Source of the DNA: Sacculina carcini
Taxonomy: Eukaryota > Arthropoda > Thecostraca > Sacculinidae
Length of the DNA stretch: 64,000 nucleotides
Reading direction: 5' to 3'
Assembly (NCBI GenBank): GCA_916048095.2
Contig: OU696597.1
Location: 4,563,747 to 4,627,746 of the forward strand
Shown: positions 1 to 8,765 of the stretch, one piece after another
Layout of the letters: each line of letters starts with the position of its first letter
How positions within the stretch are numbered: the first letter of the stretch is position 1
Made by a program: the position numbers and the translations under genes
Notes under the pieces: model-generated
Databases searched by the model: none
What the model was told of the DNA's origin: nothing
Seen by the model: only the letters and a program-made list of their open reading frames with translations

Positions 1-728
1 GAGAGACGGCTAACAAATTTGTTAATTTAACTTTGCATTCACCTCAACACTAACTATTCCCGGGCTAATGTGTGTGTATATGCATGTATATCTGTGTGTG
101 TGTGTGTGTATGTGTGTAATCTCTTCAAGAAGCTTTTACGCGACAAACGTCCGCGTGAAACTACGTATTGAAAAAAAATATCCACCATCAATGACAGACT
201 GAAACCCTCAGTAGAAACTGAACAACGTCGTAGTGAACATGCTGCTGTATCGTGCATCAAAACAAACCCGAAATACTTTCATCGATATGCAGCAAACAAG
301 TCCTCTTTAAGAACAGGCATTGACCCTCTAGTCAGATCAGATGGTGTCGTCATAGATGAACCCAGATCTGTTGTAGACACACTCCGCTCTCAGTTTGAGA
401 AAGTGTTCAGCATACCGGATGCCGATAAAACTGTAAATACGCCCATGGAATTTTTCTCAAATGAAGGCTTGTTGTCGTTGAGGGATATGCACTTGTCAGC
501 CAATATGATTCATATGGTAATAAAGGAGTTGAACGTAAACTCAGCAGCTGGACCTGACCCATTGACAGCAATATTAAAAAAAATTGTGCTGGGGAATTAA
601 GTCAACCTTTGATACTACTCTAAAAACCTCTTTAGAAACAGGCACAATTCCTACAAAGATAAAAAGTGCAAAAGTAACACCTATACATAAAGGCGGTTCT
701 AAAAACGAGACCAAAAATTACAGACCTC
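1..728 (+). pseudogene. CR1/L2-like LINE fragment (linker and start of RT), copy A
   Basis: Nearly identical to 11718-12436, so both are copies of one LINE family. The readable protein covers the stretch between endonuclease and reverse transcriptase, then the first RT block (motif TPIHKGG...KNYRP near 690-728). The frame breaks at the A-run near 579-586: a stop falls at 600 and the RT block continues in the next frame. At 728 homology to copy B stops abruptly and unrelated repeat DNA follows, so the catalytic RT core is missing. The 5' end lies outside the window. This is a dead copy; the clade is judged from motif style only. Confidence 0.75.
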
Positions 729-940
729 GTTTCCTCTCACTGCGGCTTATTACATGTTTTATGCAGAACGGCTTGATGGTTTTTGTAACCCAACCGCACC
801 AACAAGAGAACATCATGTTGGAGGTACTGAACCACACAAGCTCCGTATACATGAATCTATCGAACCCTTCGTAGTTGGAAAAATAGAATGTGCTTTTTTT
901 CTAAAAATTCAAAACATGTATATAACTATATACATCAGGT
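725..940 (+). repeat. Patchwork of two dispersed repeat fragments
   Basis: Positions 725-773 match the segment at 30543-30592 and 37600-37650, which belongs to the block described at 29766-31760. Positions 804-940 match 42824-42957 almost exactly, where the same 130 bp ends a LINE RT fragment. The two pieces abut here without spacer DNA. This is evidence of repeated template switching or recombination between repeat families rather than a gene. Confidence 0.7.
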
Positions 941-1056
941 GATGATGGCGTCAAATATTCGGCTTCTCGATGAGGAGTAGAGAGAGGCGGAGTAGAGATG
1001 CGACCTAAAAAAACCTTGAACAAAAAGACACGTTTTTTCAAGAGTCATGCAAATAA

Positions 1057-1290
1057 TGCAAACTGAGAATATCGACCATGGTGGCCGAAGACACAGTGAA
1101 CACCAGGAGGGTCCGAGGTCTCTGTGTAAGTAGTTTCGATGGTGACAACACGGTAGTTACCCACAGTATATTCCAGAGAGAGAATTCCCTCGAAACGTGA
1201 ACACATTCCCGGAGGGAAACAGCCAATCGATGGTCACACCTGCAGCCGATAGCTTAACAACTCATGGTGTACGATGAGACAATCCCAATA
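1057..1290 (+). pseudogene. BEL/Pao protease-region fragment
   Basis: Translation reads a segment typical of the region just after the aspartic protease active site in BEL/Pao Pol (STMVAEDTV...RVRGL, then NRWSHLQPIA). It is a near copy of the 3' half of 39990-40330. It has a stop after NSLET and is cut at about 1288, where simple-sequence DNA begins. The catalytic aspartate lies upstream in the 40-kb copy and is absent here. No independent function is expected. Confidence 0.7.
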
Positions 1291-1314
1291 GGCAAATGTA
1301 TGACTTTTGTGCTT

Positions 1315-1370
<56 letters not shown>

Positions 1371-1386
1371 GTGTGTGTGTGTGTGA
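1315..1386. repeat. (GT)n microsatellite
   Basis: About 70 bp of nearly uninterrupted GT/TG dinucleotide. Short open frames across it encode only Cys-Val or Thr-His alternations and are not genes. Confidence 0.95.
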
Positions 1387-1720
1387 GCGCTTTTGAGACC
1401 CTCGGGTGAAAAGCGCGATATATATGTCTTAATGTAATGTAATGTAATGTGTGCGTGTGTGTGCTTTCAGAGCACCGCCCTACAGAACACAGATAGCGGA
1501 CAACGCCAGCGCCCCCAGGCCCCGCCTAAATATGTACGTAAATATGTATCTATATGCCGCTATCGTTGTGACTGCGCACTACGTATATGTGCAGCGACAG
1601 CAAGCTCACGAGAGGGCTACTACAAATATCAAGTACCAGCTAACTTCTTACATACAGACATACAAACACACGCAAATCTCCAACCCGCTCGCAGCCAGGA
1701 CGCACACATACACATGCACC
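1386..1720 (+). repeat. Dispersed repeat: (AATGT)n tail plus hydrophobic exon-like segment
   Basis: The order is a CGCGATATATATG sequence, three AATGT units, GTGTGTGCTTTCAG (a good 3' splice site), then a segment with one frame that is hydrophobic (YAAIVVTAHYVYVQ). The same order recurs at 40410-40770 and 41770-41965. The unit before the AATGT run looks like the 3' tail of a SINE or LINE. The segment after CTTTCAG could be a captured membrane-helix exon; this is uncertain because other frames are open too. Confidence 0.5.
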
Positions 1721-1864
1721 CTCACAAACGCGCATACAAACATCATGCGGCCACTCACACACAGACATTCTCGTTCTGACCTTGGTCGTGTATGGTTCTA
1801 CATCTGCTACACACAAGTGGTCCTCATCTGCGCTGCCAAAGGGGTGTAGCACAAACACTGTGCT

Positions 1865-2611
1865 ATGAATATGGCTTGCTCAGGTCCAGATATGTCCAAT
1901 CTGGTTGCCAGTGATCAAAACACCATGGATTATTCAAACACCACAGAGTGTGTGGTTGCATCCAAGCGTCAACAAAGATCATTGCAATCAAGCGAAGACA
2001 TTAGTCACCCGAGCAAGACCTCACGGGTAGACAACCAAGAGCCACACCGTCGATACGAAGTCGAATTCCCTCCTGTGTTGTCCGCTGCTGATGCAGTTAG
2101 CCGTGGCTCACAAGAACGCCAACCATCAACGCAACCGCCGCAACAACAAAGATCACGGACACAGCCAACGCCAGCTTTCGCACCTCGCTCACTGTACGTG
2201 AAACTGAAATTTAGTGGCTCACCAGGTGTGGAAACCAAACTCCGTTGGTTGACGGAAGTACGCAAGACCTTCCGCTTGAATCCATCACTCGCAGAAGTTA
2301 AAATGTCAACGGTCACATCATCAATCGTCTACATCTCACGAAAACGCCAGGACATCATTGGTCGTGTTCAGGCAGGTGATATATTGACGTTACCACTCAT
2401 CGCAGAGGATGAACCTCAGCGACCGAAGAAGCACCCCGCCTACATCGTCACGCACTACCCTGTCTCAGTTGACCCAGCTCAGTTACAAAAACACATTCTC
2501 ACATTGACACATTCTCAGTTACAAAAACTTCTTGGAACTTTCTATTCATCACTTCGCATATATCTCCCGCCTCCTCAAAAATGTCATCATTTTCATTTAA
2601 CCTATCTATAA
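1865..2611 (+). pseudogene. LINE ORF1 (gag-like) N-terminal fragment, 248 aa
   Basis: An open frame with a Ser/Gln/Pro-rich low-complexity N-terminus (residues about 40-115) and then a compact region ending HPAYIVTHYPVSVDPA, a style seen in ORF1 proteins of arthropod non-LTR elements just before their CCHC knuckles. No zinc knuckle follows. After about residue 205 the sequence becomes a short Leu/Gln repeat and Pro-rich text, so the element is truncated. The ATG at 1865 is the first in frame. No ORF2 lies immediately downstream. It could instead be an unrelated low-complexity host protein. Confidence 0.5.
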
Positions 2612-2654
2612 CTACCTTATTCTTCAATTTTCTATTCAGAAACTTGTGAAACAA

Positions 2655-2710
2655 TTTGGTGTATGTGTGTGTGTGTGTATGTGTGTGTGTATGTGTGTGT
2701 GTATGTGTGT

Positions 2711-2745
<35 letters not shown>
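2655..2745. repeat. (TGTGTGTA)n / (GT)n microsatellite
   Basis: A run of GTGTGTAT octamers followed by pure GT. It marks the end of the ORF1 fragment upstream. Confidence 0.9.
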
Positions 2746-2746
<1 letters not shown>

Positions 2747-2937
2747 CTGTGTCCAGAACATTGGTGTATATATTGGTGTGTGTGCGAGCGTTTGCAAAGG
2801 CAAAGTGGCGTGCAGAGTGCGTAGCAAAATAGAGTGTTCAATTAAGTACATTGTCGTGCATGTGCGTGTTCCAGAAGCCTTTTTTTGCATATATGTGTAG
2901 CTTACCAATATTGTTATTGTAATTAACATTATTAACT

Positions 2938-3058
2938 CAGTGGTTCCCAAAGTGGGCAGTAACGCCCCCTGGGCGCGGTAGAAAGAGCTGGGGGGCGGCG
3001 AGAAAGAAGGGGGCGGTGGGCGGACGGCAGGGTAGCATGAATAACAGTAACAGCAGGA
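2938..3058. mobile_element. hAT-type terminal fragment (CAGTGGTTCCCAAAGTG)
   Basis: The sequence starts CAGTGGTTCCCAAAGTG and continues through G-rich DNA (GTAACGCCCCC, GGGGGGCGGCG), a form characteristic of hAT MITE termini. A matching right end is not visible before the BEL/Pao fragment at 3060, so this is one end only. Similar termini occur near 15772, 41686 and 58274. Confidence 0.5.
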
Positions 3059-3059
3059 G

Positions 3060-3302
3060 CCAATCGATGGTCACACCTGCAGCCGATAGCTAAACAACTC
3101 ATGGTGTACGATGAGACAATAGGCTTGCTTATTGGCACAGATTGCTCGAGGGCGTTGAGACCTACGGCAGTCGTCTCCGGGGGACCCGATGAGCCTTATT
3201 CGATTCAAACTATTCTCGGATGGGGCATAGTGGGTAGAGTCGCCGAAAACCACATAGACGAGTCAACCAAATCTCGGAGTCACAGTTGTTTTCGAACCGT
3301 TA
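3060..3302 (+). pseudogene. BEL/Pao Pol fragment downstream of protease
   Basis: The frame starts in the same NRWSHLQP segment that ends the fragment at 1057-1290, but continues into MVYDETIGLLIGTDCSRAL and then PYSIQTILGWGIVG. This is the conserved tail of the BEL/Pao protease domain before RT. Together with 39990-40330 it shows that protease-region pieces of one BEL/Pao family lie scattered in the window. It ends without an RT. About 80 codons are readable. Confidence 0.75.
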
Positions 3303-3503
3303 CAACCAACAATGAAATTCTACATACAGATGTGGACGGCCACATCTGTATGATACACATCTGTATCTTATAGCCGTCTGGTTGGTTAGTGCACACATAA
3401 ACAGTTCTCGTTGCTGGTGTTTTGTGTTGTAAAAGCGATGACGTGGTTTAATCTTGAATTTATGATAATGTAGGTTACGTACTACTTGAAAACTTGTCAA
3501 AAT

Positions 3504-3630
3504 TTCAGACAGGCTCCACTCTAGAGGATATGATGTGCTATTTACAAACCGGAGTATGTCCCTCGTCAATATCAAGGCAGAGGAAACATAAAGTCATACA
3601 GCGCGCGACACCCAGGGGAAATAGGTATTT
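3504..3630 (+). repeat. 127-bp duplicated segment (pairs with 4231-4363)
   Basis: The text from CAGACAGGCTCCACTC to CACCCAGGGGAAATAGG occurs here and again at 4231-4363, where it leads directly into a Gypsy integrase. Here it leads into unrelated DNA. The identity is very high, suggesting a recent local duplication of the integrase leader. Confidence 0.85.
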
Positions 3631-3735
3631 CGATTAGGAATTTTCGACACACTCATCTCATCATAAAAGAGAAAATCCATCCATCTGCTGCAACATCACC
3701 AATCGTCAGCCTGGATACGATTGCAGGCCGAGAAT

Positions 3736-3889
3736 GACGCTAGCGGGTTCATTCGCTTTGGAGGGGAAATTCACCATCAAAGTTGTGATCGTGGTCGCGG
3801 TCACGGTCGCCGTCCCGGCCGGCTTACTAATATTGCTGTACAAATATTGCGCAAAGCTTTGCAAAAGAGAGGTATTTGAACACAAATAA
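3736..3889 (+). other. Candidate terminal exon encoding a membrane helix (copy 1)
   Basis: After ATTGCAG|GCCGAGAA (3' splice-site-like) one frame encodes a hydrophobic helix, FTIKVVIVVAVTVAVPAG, then a Tyr/Lys/Cys-rich tail and a TAA stop at 3887-3889. The same boundary and hydrophobic frame recur at 13803-13938 with many substitutions, and the hydrophobic pattern is conserved. This suggests a duplicated last exon of a single-pass membrane protein. Another frame is also open (Arg/Gly-rich), so the reading frame is inferred. Confidence 0.4.
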
Positions 3890-3933
3890 CTACATGAAAG
3901 AAATAATCATCCTTAAAACCGGTCTCAAAAAAT

Positions 3934-3952
3934 GGATCTAGTATCTAGGTGG
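3934..3952. repeat. Single terminus of the CAACGCCACCTAGA hAT MITE family
   Basis: GTATCTAGGTGGCGTTG is the right-hand terminus of the MITE family found complete at 15223-15260, 33661-33861 and 45153-45353. It abuts the SGT-like coding segment directly. The matching left end is not visible, so the copy is truncated. Confidence 0.6.
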
Positions 3953-4219
3953 CGTTGACCGAGGCGACGCATTCGCTTGTTCTGCATCTTTCACGGCGGC
4001 CAAATAATTGCCCAGTTTCGTGTGAGCTGCGGCTCGATTACTTAAATAAGCCGGATTTCGTCCGTCCAACCGGATTGCCTGTGTGTATTTGTCTACGGCA
4101 TCTTGAATTCGTTCTTCTCTCAATGCTATGTTTCATTCGTTCTTCAGCCGACGGGTCGTGCATACGCTCAACAGTCGTGGACGTGTCTCTCGCCACATCC
4201 TCCTTGTCACGGGCGTATC
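3953..4219 (-). pseudogene. TPR co-chaperone (SGT-like) coding remnant
   Basis: On the minus strand, residues VDKYTQAIRLDGRNP and AYLSNRAAAHTKLGNY are a near-canonical TPR motif pair of the type in SGT/SGTA, which binds Hsp70/Hsp90 C-termini. Upstream (minus strand, 4219 to about 4125) a second open frame contains HDPSAEERMK, which fits the linker before the first SGT TPR, but it is one frame away. A frameshift near 4121 therefore separates the two. The remnant ends at a hAT MITE terminus (3934-3952). It could be an exon of the host gene or a processed fragment; other TPR co-chaperones (STI1, RPAP3) are possible. Confidence 0.6.
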
Positions 4220-4230
4220 AAATAGGGCTT

Positions 4231-4705
4231 GTCAGAATTTCAGACAGGCTCCACTCTAGAGGATATGATGTGCTATTTACAAACCGGAGTATGTCCCTCG
4301 TCAATATCAAGGCAGAGGAAACATAAAGTCATACAGCGCGCGACACCCAGGGGAAATAGGTACATCCTGACCGCCACAGACCTTTATTCGAAGTGGGTTT
4401 CAGCGTTCCCTCTGCAGGCCAAATCAGCAGATCAGGTTCCCCACCACATCCAAACAATGTTCCACCTTTTCGGGCCCCCGAAGAAAATAATAACAGATCA
4501 GGGTAGGGAGTTTTGTAATAAGGTGAATCAGGCTTTGTTTCAGGTGTTCCAGGTGAAACACGCTGTGACACAGGCGTATCATCCGCAGACCAAAGGACAG
4601 GCTGAGAGGACCAACGGCACATTGAAAAAGATCATCATTAAGTTGTGCAATGAACGGCAGGATGACTGGGACTGTCACCTCGGTGCCGCAGTATACGCCA
4701 TGAAC
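4231..4705 (+). pseudogene. Ty3/Gypsy integrase core fragment
   Basis: The frame reads the DDE integrase core. The first Asp is in TATDLYSKWVSAFPL, the second in KKIITDQGREFCN, and the catalytic Glu in HPQTKGQAERTNGTLKK, with the expected spacing. The N-terminal HHCC zinc finger is missing, replaced by the duplicated leader 4231-4363. The frame is cut after AAVYAMNTSRS; a short piece, LMYGTDSE, resembles the downstream LMYGR motif after a deletion. There is no RT, protease or LTR nearby. It is a fragment of a Gypsy Pol. Confidence 0.85.
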
Positions 4706-4741
4706 ACCTCGAGGTCGATGTATGTGTACAGTTATTGCTGA

Positions 4742-5730
4742 TGTACGGCACTGACTCAGAGACGGGCAGGTCACAAAATGCCTGTAATAAGAAAACTGTC
4801 ACAACACGTGCTGCCTTCGCTGTCACTGCATGTGTCCGCCGTTCATCAGCACCTCGACTGTTTTCTGGCACTGCTGCTGGCTGGGTGCCGCCCCGACTCG
4901 CAACACTTGCTCCGCCACTGTCACCGCAACACCAGTCATCAACAAGACACATCGCACAACACGCAACAAACACAAGATGATGTCGTGTTTCTGCCACACG
5001 CTCTGCTGCGACACAGGTCCGTCTGCCTGTCTGTTTTTCTGTGTGTTTGTATGTTAGCTTGTATGTCTGTCTGTTGGTCCATCTGTCTGTTTGGTTGTTC
5101 GTTTGTATGTATGTGTGTATTTGTCAAAGCATCATCCACTGAATCACTGTTGTTTGTTCTATCAAGCAGATTAAGCAAGGAATAATACAAGTGTGTCGCA
5201 TAGTTATATGTATATTTACATGTCGATATTACTTGTTGGTGTTCAATATCAACATTGTGGCCAAAATCACATGTATACACAAATAGCATGTATGTGTCCG
5301 CTTTATGTGTATCTTTATGCATGTGTGTTATGCGTGTGTGTATGTGTCTGCCTTTCCTGTGTATGTGTATTTTGTTTATATTTATGCGTTGTGTTTGTGT
5401 ACTCACCTATGTTTATGTAATTATGTTTACGAGAAGTGAGCTGGGCTCGGATTGTGCCGTCTCCATATCCGCTTTTATCAATTTCCCTCTTGAAAGAGTA
5501 TATATTCAGAACCATTACCATTTCACTACTCAAACCACTGCAATCATTTTCACATCTAAAACGAAGCTAATTTTCTTCAGATTCATTCTGCACTTGGTTC
5601 TTTTCTATTTCTTGTTATCAGTTATGCTATGCCTTTCATCATACACATTCATGAACACACAGGTGTGTCCCGTGCAGCTTGCTGTCACCGCAGAACCAAC
5701 CCTCTCCACGCTATGACGCCACAAGAACGG
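4742..5730. other. Non-coding stretch with GT-rich low complexity
   Basis: 4770-5000 has open frames on both strands and balanced composition, but I recognise no protein in it. 5022-5110 and 5300-5420 are degenerate TGTC/TGTT/GTGT simple sequence. The remainder to 5730 is AT-rich with no recognisable feature. Confidence 0.6.
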
Positions 5731-5744
5731 AAGACGTATTAGAG

Positions 5745-5925
5745 AGGATCACCTCCCCAGAATGCATGTCACAACACATGACTGATATCTGGTATCATTT
5801 ACTGCTGGATGGACAGGGGTTGTTGGATTATAGAATTTGTCCAAAGAAATTCTCCTCTGCTGGGTTTCAAAGCACGGACCTTCCGCTTGTGAGGCGGGTG
5901 TTTCACCACTACACCACGGAGTCCA
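5745..5925 (-). mobile_element. tRNA-derived SINE (tRNA-Val-like head)
   Basis: The minus strand starts CTCCGTGGTGTAGTGGTGAA, containing a Pol III A-box (TGGTGTAGTGG, plus-strand 5907-5917). An anticodon-stem region with CTCACAA (CAC, valine) follows, then a B-box-like segment GGTCCGTGCTTTGAAACCC (5862-5880). The 3' body includes CCAGCAGTAAATGATACC, a type of tail common in invertebrate tRNA SINEs. The acceptor-stem halves pair only partly and the B-box is imperfect, so it is a SINE rather than a functional tRNA gene. RNA polymerase III would read it leftward. Confidence 0.75.
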
Positions 5926-5941
5926 CACATTTTTGTATTTA

Positions 5942-5990
5942 TTATGTGTGTGTGTGTGTTTGTAGGTGTGTGTGTGCGTTTGTCGGTGTT
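5942..5990. repeat. (GT)n microsatellite
   Basis: TGTGTGTGTGTGTTTGTAGGTGTGTGTGTGCG, directly beside the SINE 5' end. Confidence 0.85.
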
Positions 5991-6004
5991 AGTTTGTTCA
6001 GTTG

Positions 6005-6145
6005 TTGTACGTTTTCGGAGACAACGTTTAGTACAAGCACGGTGGTGGTTAGCTGTCCTGACACACAGAACCATCGAGCCACACCACTTCTCTGCTTAAA
6101 ACACTGGCCGGTCTTTGACCACGCCTGTGTGTCTGACTGTGTGGG
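6005..6145 (-). repeat. Dispersed repeat also at 49770-49840 and 56816-56950
   Basis: The reverse complement of this segment (GACCGGCCAGTGTTTTAAG ... TGTACTAAACG) appears in forward orientation at 56816-56950 and partly at 49770-49840. In those places it sits directly after the CA-rich tail of a CR1/L2-like LINE 3' end, so it may be part of that family or a frequent neighbour. It contains GGTTCGATGGTTC, which resembles a Pol III B-box, but no A-box is clear. Confidence 0.65.
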
Positions 6146-6533
6146 TAACAATGTTTTGTTGTATTGTGTGTATACACACAATTGTTGTATTGTGGGTAAC
6201 AATGTTTTGTTGTATTGTGTTGTACTGTTGATGGCCGAATAATGAACAGCACATCTAATGTATTAACACCATATAGAACACATACAATTACTCAACACAC
6301 ACAACGCTGACCTAACCAAGAAACCTTGACCCTGAACTCATTCCAACTGACCAGTTCGCTCGCACAACCATACAAGCAGTCCTATTAGCTCCGCCCACAG
6401 AATTGTCAGCTTGAGGCGCCGCCACACGGAACAATATGACTACACTACATGTGTGTATACAATACAACAAAACATGTGTGTATACAATACAACAAAACAT
6501 TGTTACCCACACTGCCAGACACACAAGCGTGGT
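6118..6533. repeat. Inverted repeat with about 60-bp arms
   Basis: The arm at 6118-6180 (starting ACCACGCCTGTGTGTC, containing GTGGGTAACAATG) is repeated in reverse complement at 6475-6533 (ending CAAGCGTGGT) with a few substitutions. The spacer is about 295 bp and contains further partial copies of the TGTTTTGTTGTATTG part. It could be a MITE with long TIRs or an inverted duplication. No flanking duplication was recognised. Confidence 0.7.
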
Positions 6534-6539
6534 CGTGGC

Positions 6540-7240
6540 ATTGCACACGCCCATATACATATATCCTTGTAACATTGCACACGCCTATATACACATATAC
6601 TTGTAACCACAATAGCTAGCATCTCGATGTCTACATTCATCTGGCGGCAGTAGGTTAGAAGCTAGAGTTCAGGGCTTCGGTGTTGCGCGTGCGTATACAC
6701 ATGTATCATTGTAACGACAGTAGGTACCAGCGCTGATAGTTGCCAGCTGCTTGCGTCATATGGAAACTGCTAGCATAGTAAACAGCATGGAGACGCGTAT
6801 TTCACTAAGTACTTGTTGCAGTGCGCTGTGCTGAAAATAAAAACGGCTTTACATTTTGTGCAGCAACTACATGATTTTAAACTGGCAAGAATGAATTAAA
6901 AAATATTACATTTTGTGTTTGTGAATGAGTATCTACGTAAGAGAAGCATCAGTAACATGAACACTGTCCTTATCAACGGCGATTCAGTTATCGATTAAGC
7001 TACGTTGTTATACATTCTTTTTCATTGAAGCTATACTCATTTCAAGACTAGGCTGAGCAGACAAGGCAAGATTAGGGTGAAAATAATAAACTATACTAGG
7101 ACCGACCCAATTACGAAATTGGGCTACAATATAATTCAACCGACCCAATACCATTCATCTACAATCAAGAGTTATCGTGGCACACATTTCTAAGCGGCCT
7201 TCTCCACGACTTCACGACCAATAACTGACAACCAGATACA
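6540..7240. other. Intergenic or intronic DNA, nothing recognised
   Basis: AT-rich mixed sequence with no long open frame. Two short copies of an ATATACACATATACTTGTAAC-like phrase occur near 6550-6605. No promoter or RNA gene was recognised. Confidence 0.5.
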
Positions 7241-7296
7241 TTTATCTTGCATTATATATATGCCTGGGTGTGTGAGTGTGTGTGTGTGACACGCAG

Positions 7297-7474
7297 GCAG
7301 TCCACACACAGACACACGCTGGAAAACTTGTGTGGTTTGACGGTGTGGCGATGTGTGTTGACGTGCGACGGACTGCCTCTGCCGCCGCCACTGCTACGTC
7401 GACTGATCTACACTGACACGCTGGTCAGCCTGATCAAGTTCGGCACCAACCGCTTCTCAACATCGCCGCAGTGA
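7297..7474 (+). other. Candidate terminal coding exon with SOCS-box-like motif
   Basis: A frame follows the acceptor-like GTGTGACACGCAG and ends at TGA 7472-7474. It reads TLENLCGLTVWRCVL, then GLPLPPPLLRRLIY, then a further 22 residues. SOCS boxes have the pattern LxxLCRxxIR...LPLPxxLxxYL, which recruits Elongin B/C and Cullin-5. The fit is good, but the central Arg of LCR is Gly. The GC content and codon use stand out from the GT/AT-rich surroundings. A long non-coding stretch and an AATAAA follow, as expected for a last exon. The parent gene (ASB, SPSB or another family) cannot be told. Confidence 0.45.
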
Positions 7475-8117
7475 CAGCTTGTCTGCACTGCTACAGTGAA
7501 CTGGTGTCAGTCTCAACGTTCTCAGTGCCTGCTCTCCTTATATACATATACGCGTGTGCTCGTGTCTTGTGCGTGTGTGTTCTGATGAAATGTTTTGTTC
7601 GCTGCAGATAATCATCTGGGCGGTGAAATGGTTTGTGTGTGTGTCTTTATATTTACTTAATAATGCAAAATAATGTCGTGTATTTAACGTAACGTAATGT
7701 GTGAGTGTGTGAGTCTGTGTAATAGTGTCTGCTGTGCTGAGGCGTCAGTCAGCTAGTGGCCTAGTACAGTTGCATGTTGAGTTGTGTTGCGTGTGATGGC
7801 GGTGTGTTTGTTGAACAATGCTGCCATTTTATTCAGCTTTTTATTTCTTCTTAGTTTTAGTGGATCAAACATACAATGTGTGTGTGCTTGTGTGCTGCTG
7901 AGGTTCGTTGGTTTTTTATGTTTTTGACGATATTTTATTGCCTCTATCGTATTGTACTGATCTTAACACTTGTATAACTTGAGCTGGAGTTGGTGCGTGT
8001 GTGTATAACTGTACGTGCAATATGTGACATGCGACATGTAATGTGTATATACATGTATATACATGAAAGAGTGTTCACAGCAAAGCTGTTGAAGTGAAAA
8101 ACATTGTGTGCAATAAA
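7475..8117 (+). promoter_or_regulatory. Possible 3' UTR ending in AATAAA
   Basis: No coding potential; GT-rich text without recognised transposon homology. AATAAA at 8112-8117 would be the polyadenylation signal of the exon at 7297-7474. The assignment depends on that exon being real. Confidence 0.35.
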
Positions 8118-8215
8118 ATAATGATAACTATATCGCTACCAAATTATATGAATCATCGATTGTTTTTCATTAAAAGGTCTAGCAAGGTCAACTTCGTTCA
8201 TTTATTGTGTTCATG

Positions 8216-8458
8216 GGTTGCACAGGGCCTCTGGGACCATACAGCACCCGCAGTCCATTTAAAGCTAAATTACCTTAAAATCATGGACATGAAGACTGGA
8301 ACGATGAATTGAATGTGATGTTGAACGAAATGTATGTGAATGCCAGTGAATAAACCTCACTAAGTAATTCTAAAACACAGAAGCCGTAAACACTCAAAAA
8401 GACGGCCATTAATGAGCGCCGATTGTTTCTCTCCAAGAACCTCGTCAATAGTCTGAGC
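8216..8458 (-). pseudogene. 3' end of RNase-H LINE, minus strand, part 1
   Basis: Aligns in reverse complement with about 26830-27080 (end of ORF2 plus the 3' UTR) of the intact LINE in this window. The shared phrases include CCTCTGGGACCATAC in the 3' UTR and the Phe/Leu codons at the end of ORF2. It is an older, diverged copy with many substitutions. It is split from its continuation (8766-8915) by a 307-bp MITE. Confidence 0.8.
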
Positions 8459-8765
8459 CAGTGGCGGCGTAAAGGTGGAGATTGGTGCTGGAGACCCCAA
8501 AAAGATGCCAGGCCCCCCTAACTCCACCAAAAAAGCATAATAATGGATATTTCAAGTTTTACCACTGTAAATGAAGCCATTTAATTTTGGTTCAAGTTCG
8601 AGGACTGAATCAGTGTGCCCCAGTACCTTATTATAATATCATGTAGTCAGCGTTCAAGTGTAGCTCAAGTCAAGCTCTTCATGCTTCGCCAAGCCCCTCA
8701 ACTTTTCCTTAGTCCCCATAACTTTATTCTTTATCCCCATAGGAAGAATCTTGGCGCCGCCACTG
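8459..8765. mobile_element. hAT MITE, 307 bp, TIR CAGTGGCGGCG, 8-bp TSD
   Basis: The element starts CAGTGGCGGCG and ends CGCCGCCACTG. It is flanked by GTCTGAGC (8451-8458) and GTCTTAAC (8766-8773), each one change from GTCTGAAC. It sits inside a LINE 3' segment, which continues colinearly on both sides, so the unoccupied sequence is known from 26690-27080. It has no transposase and would rely on an autonomous hAT. The TSD length of 8 bp and the CAGNG start are diagnostic of hAT. Confidence 0.85.

Noticed and set aside
2646..2900. Cys/Val-rich 84-codon frame, and similar Cys-rich frames over GT tracts elsewhere (5193, 9600, 13728, 50700, 57292, 61004)
   Set aside because: They are translations of (GT)n/(CA)n simple sequence; no start context, conserved motif or non-repeat part supports a protein.
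2932..3138. Start-to-end MITE between 2938 and 3060
   Set aside because: Only the left CAGTGGTTCCC end is visible; no right TIR or TSD before the BEL/Pao fragment.
4742..5015. Host exon with frame MPVIRKLSQHVLPSLSLHV
   Set aside because: Open in all three forward frames and on the reverse strand; no motif recognised, so no call was made.
5862..5925. Functional tRNA-Val gene
   Set aside because: Poor acceptor-stem pairing, altered T-arm/B-box and a SINE-type 3' body.
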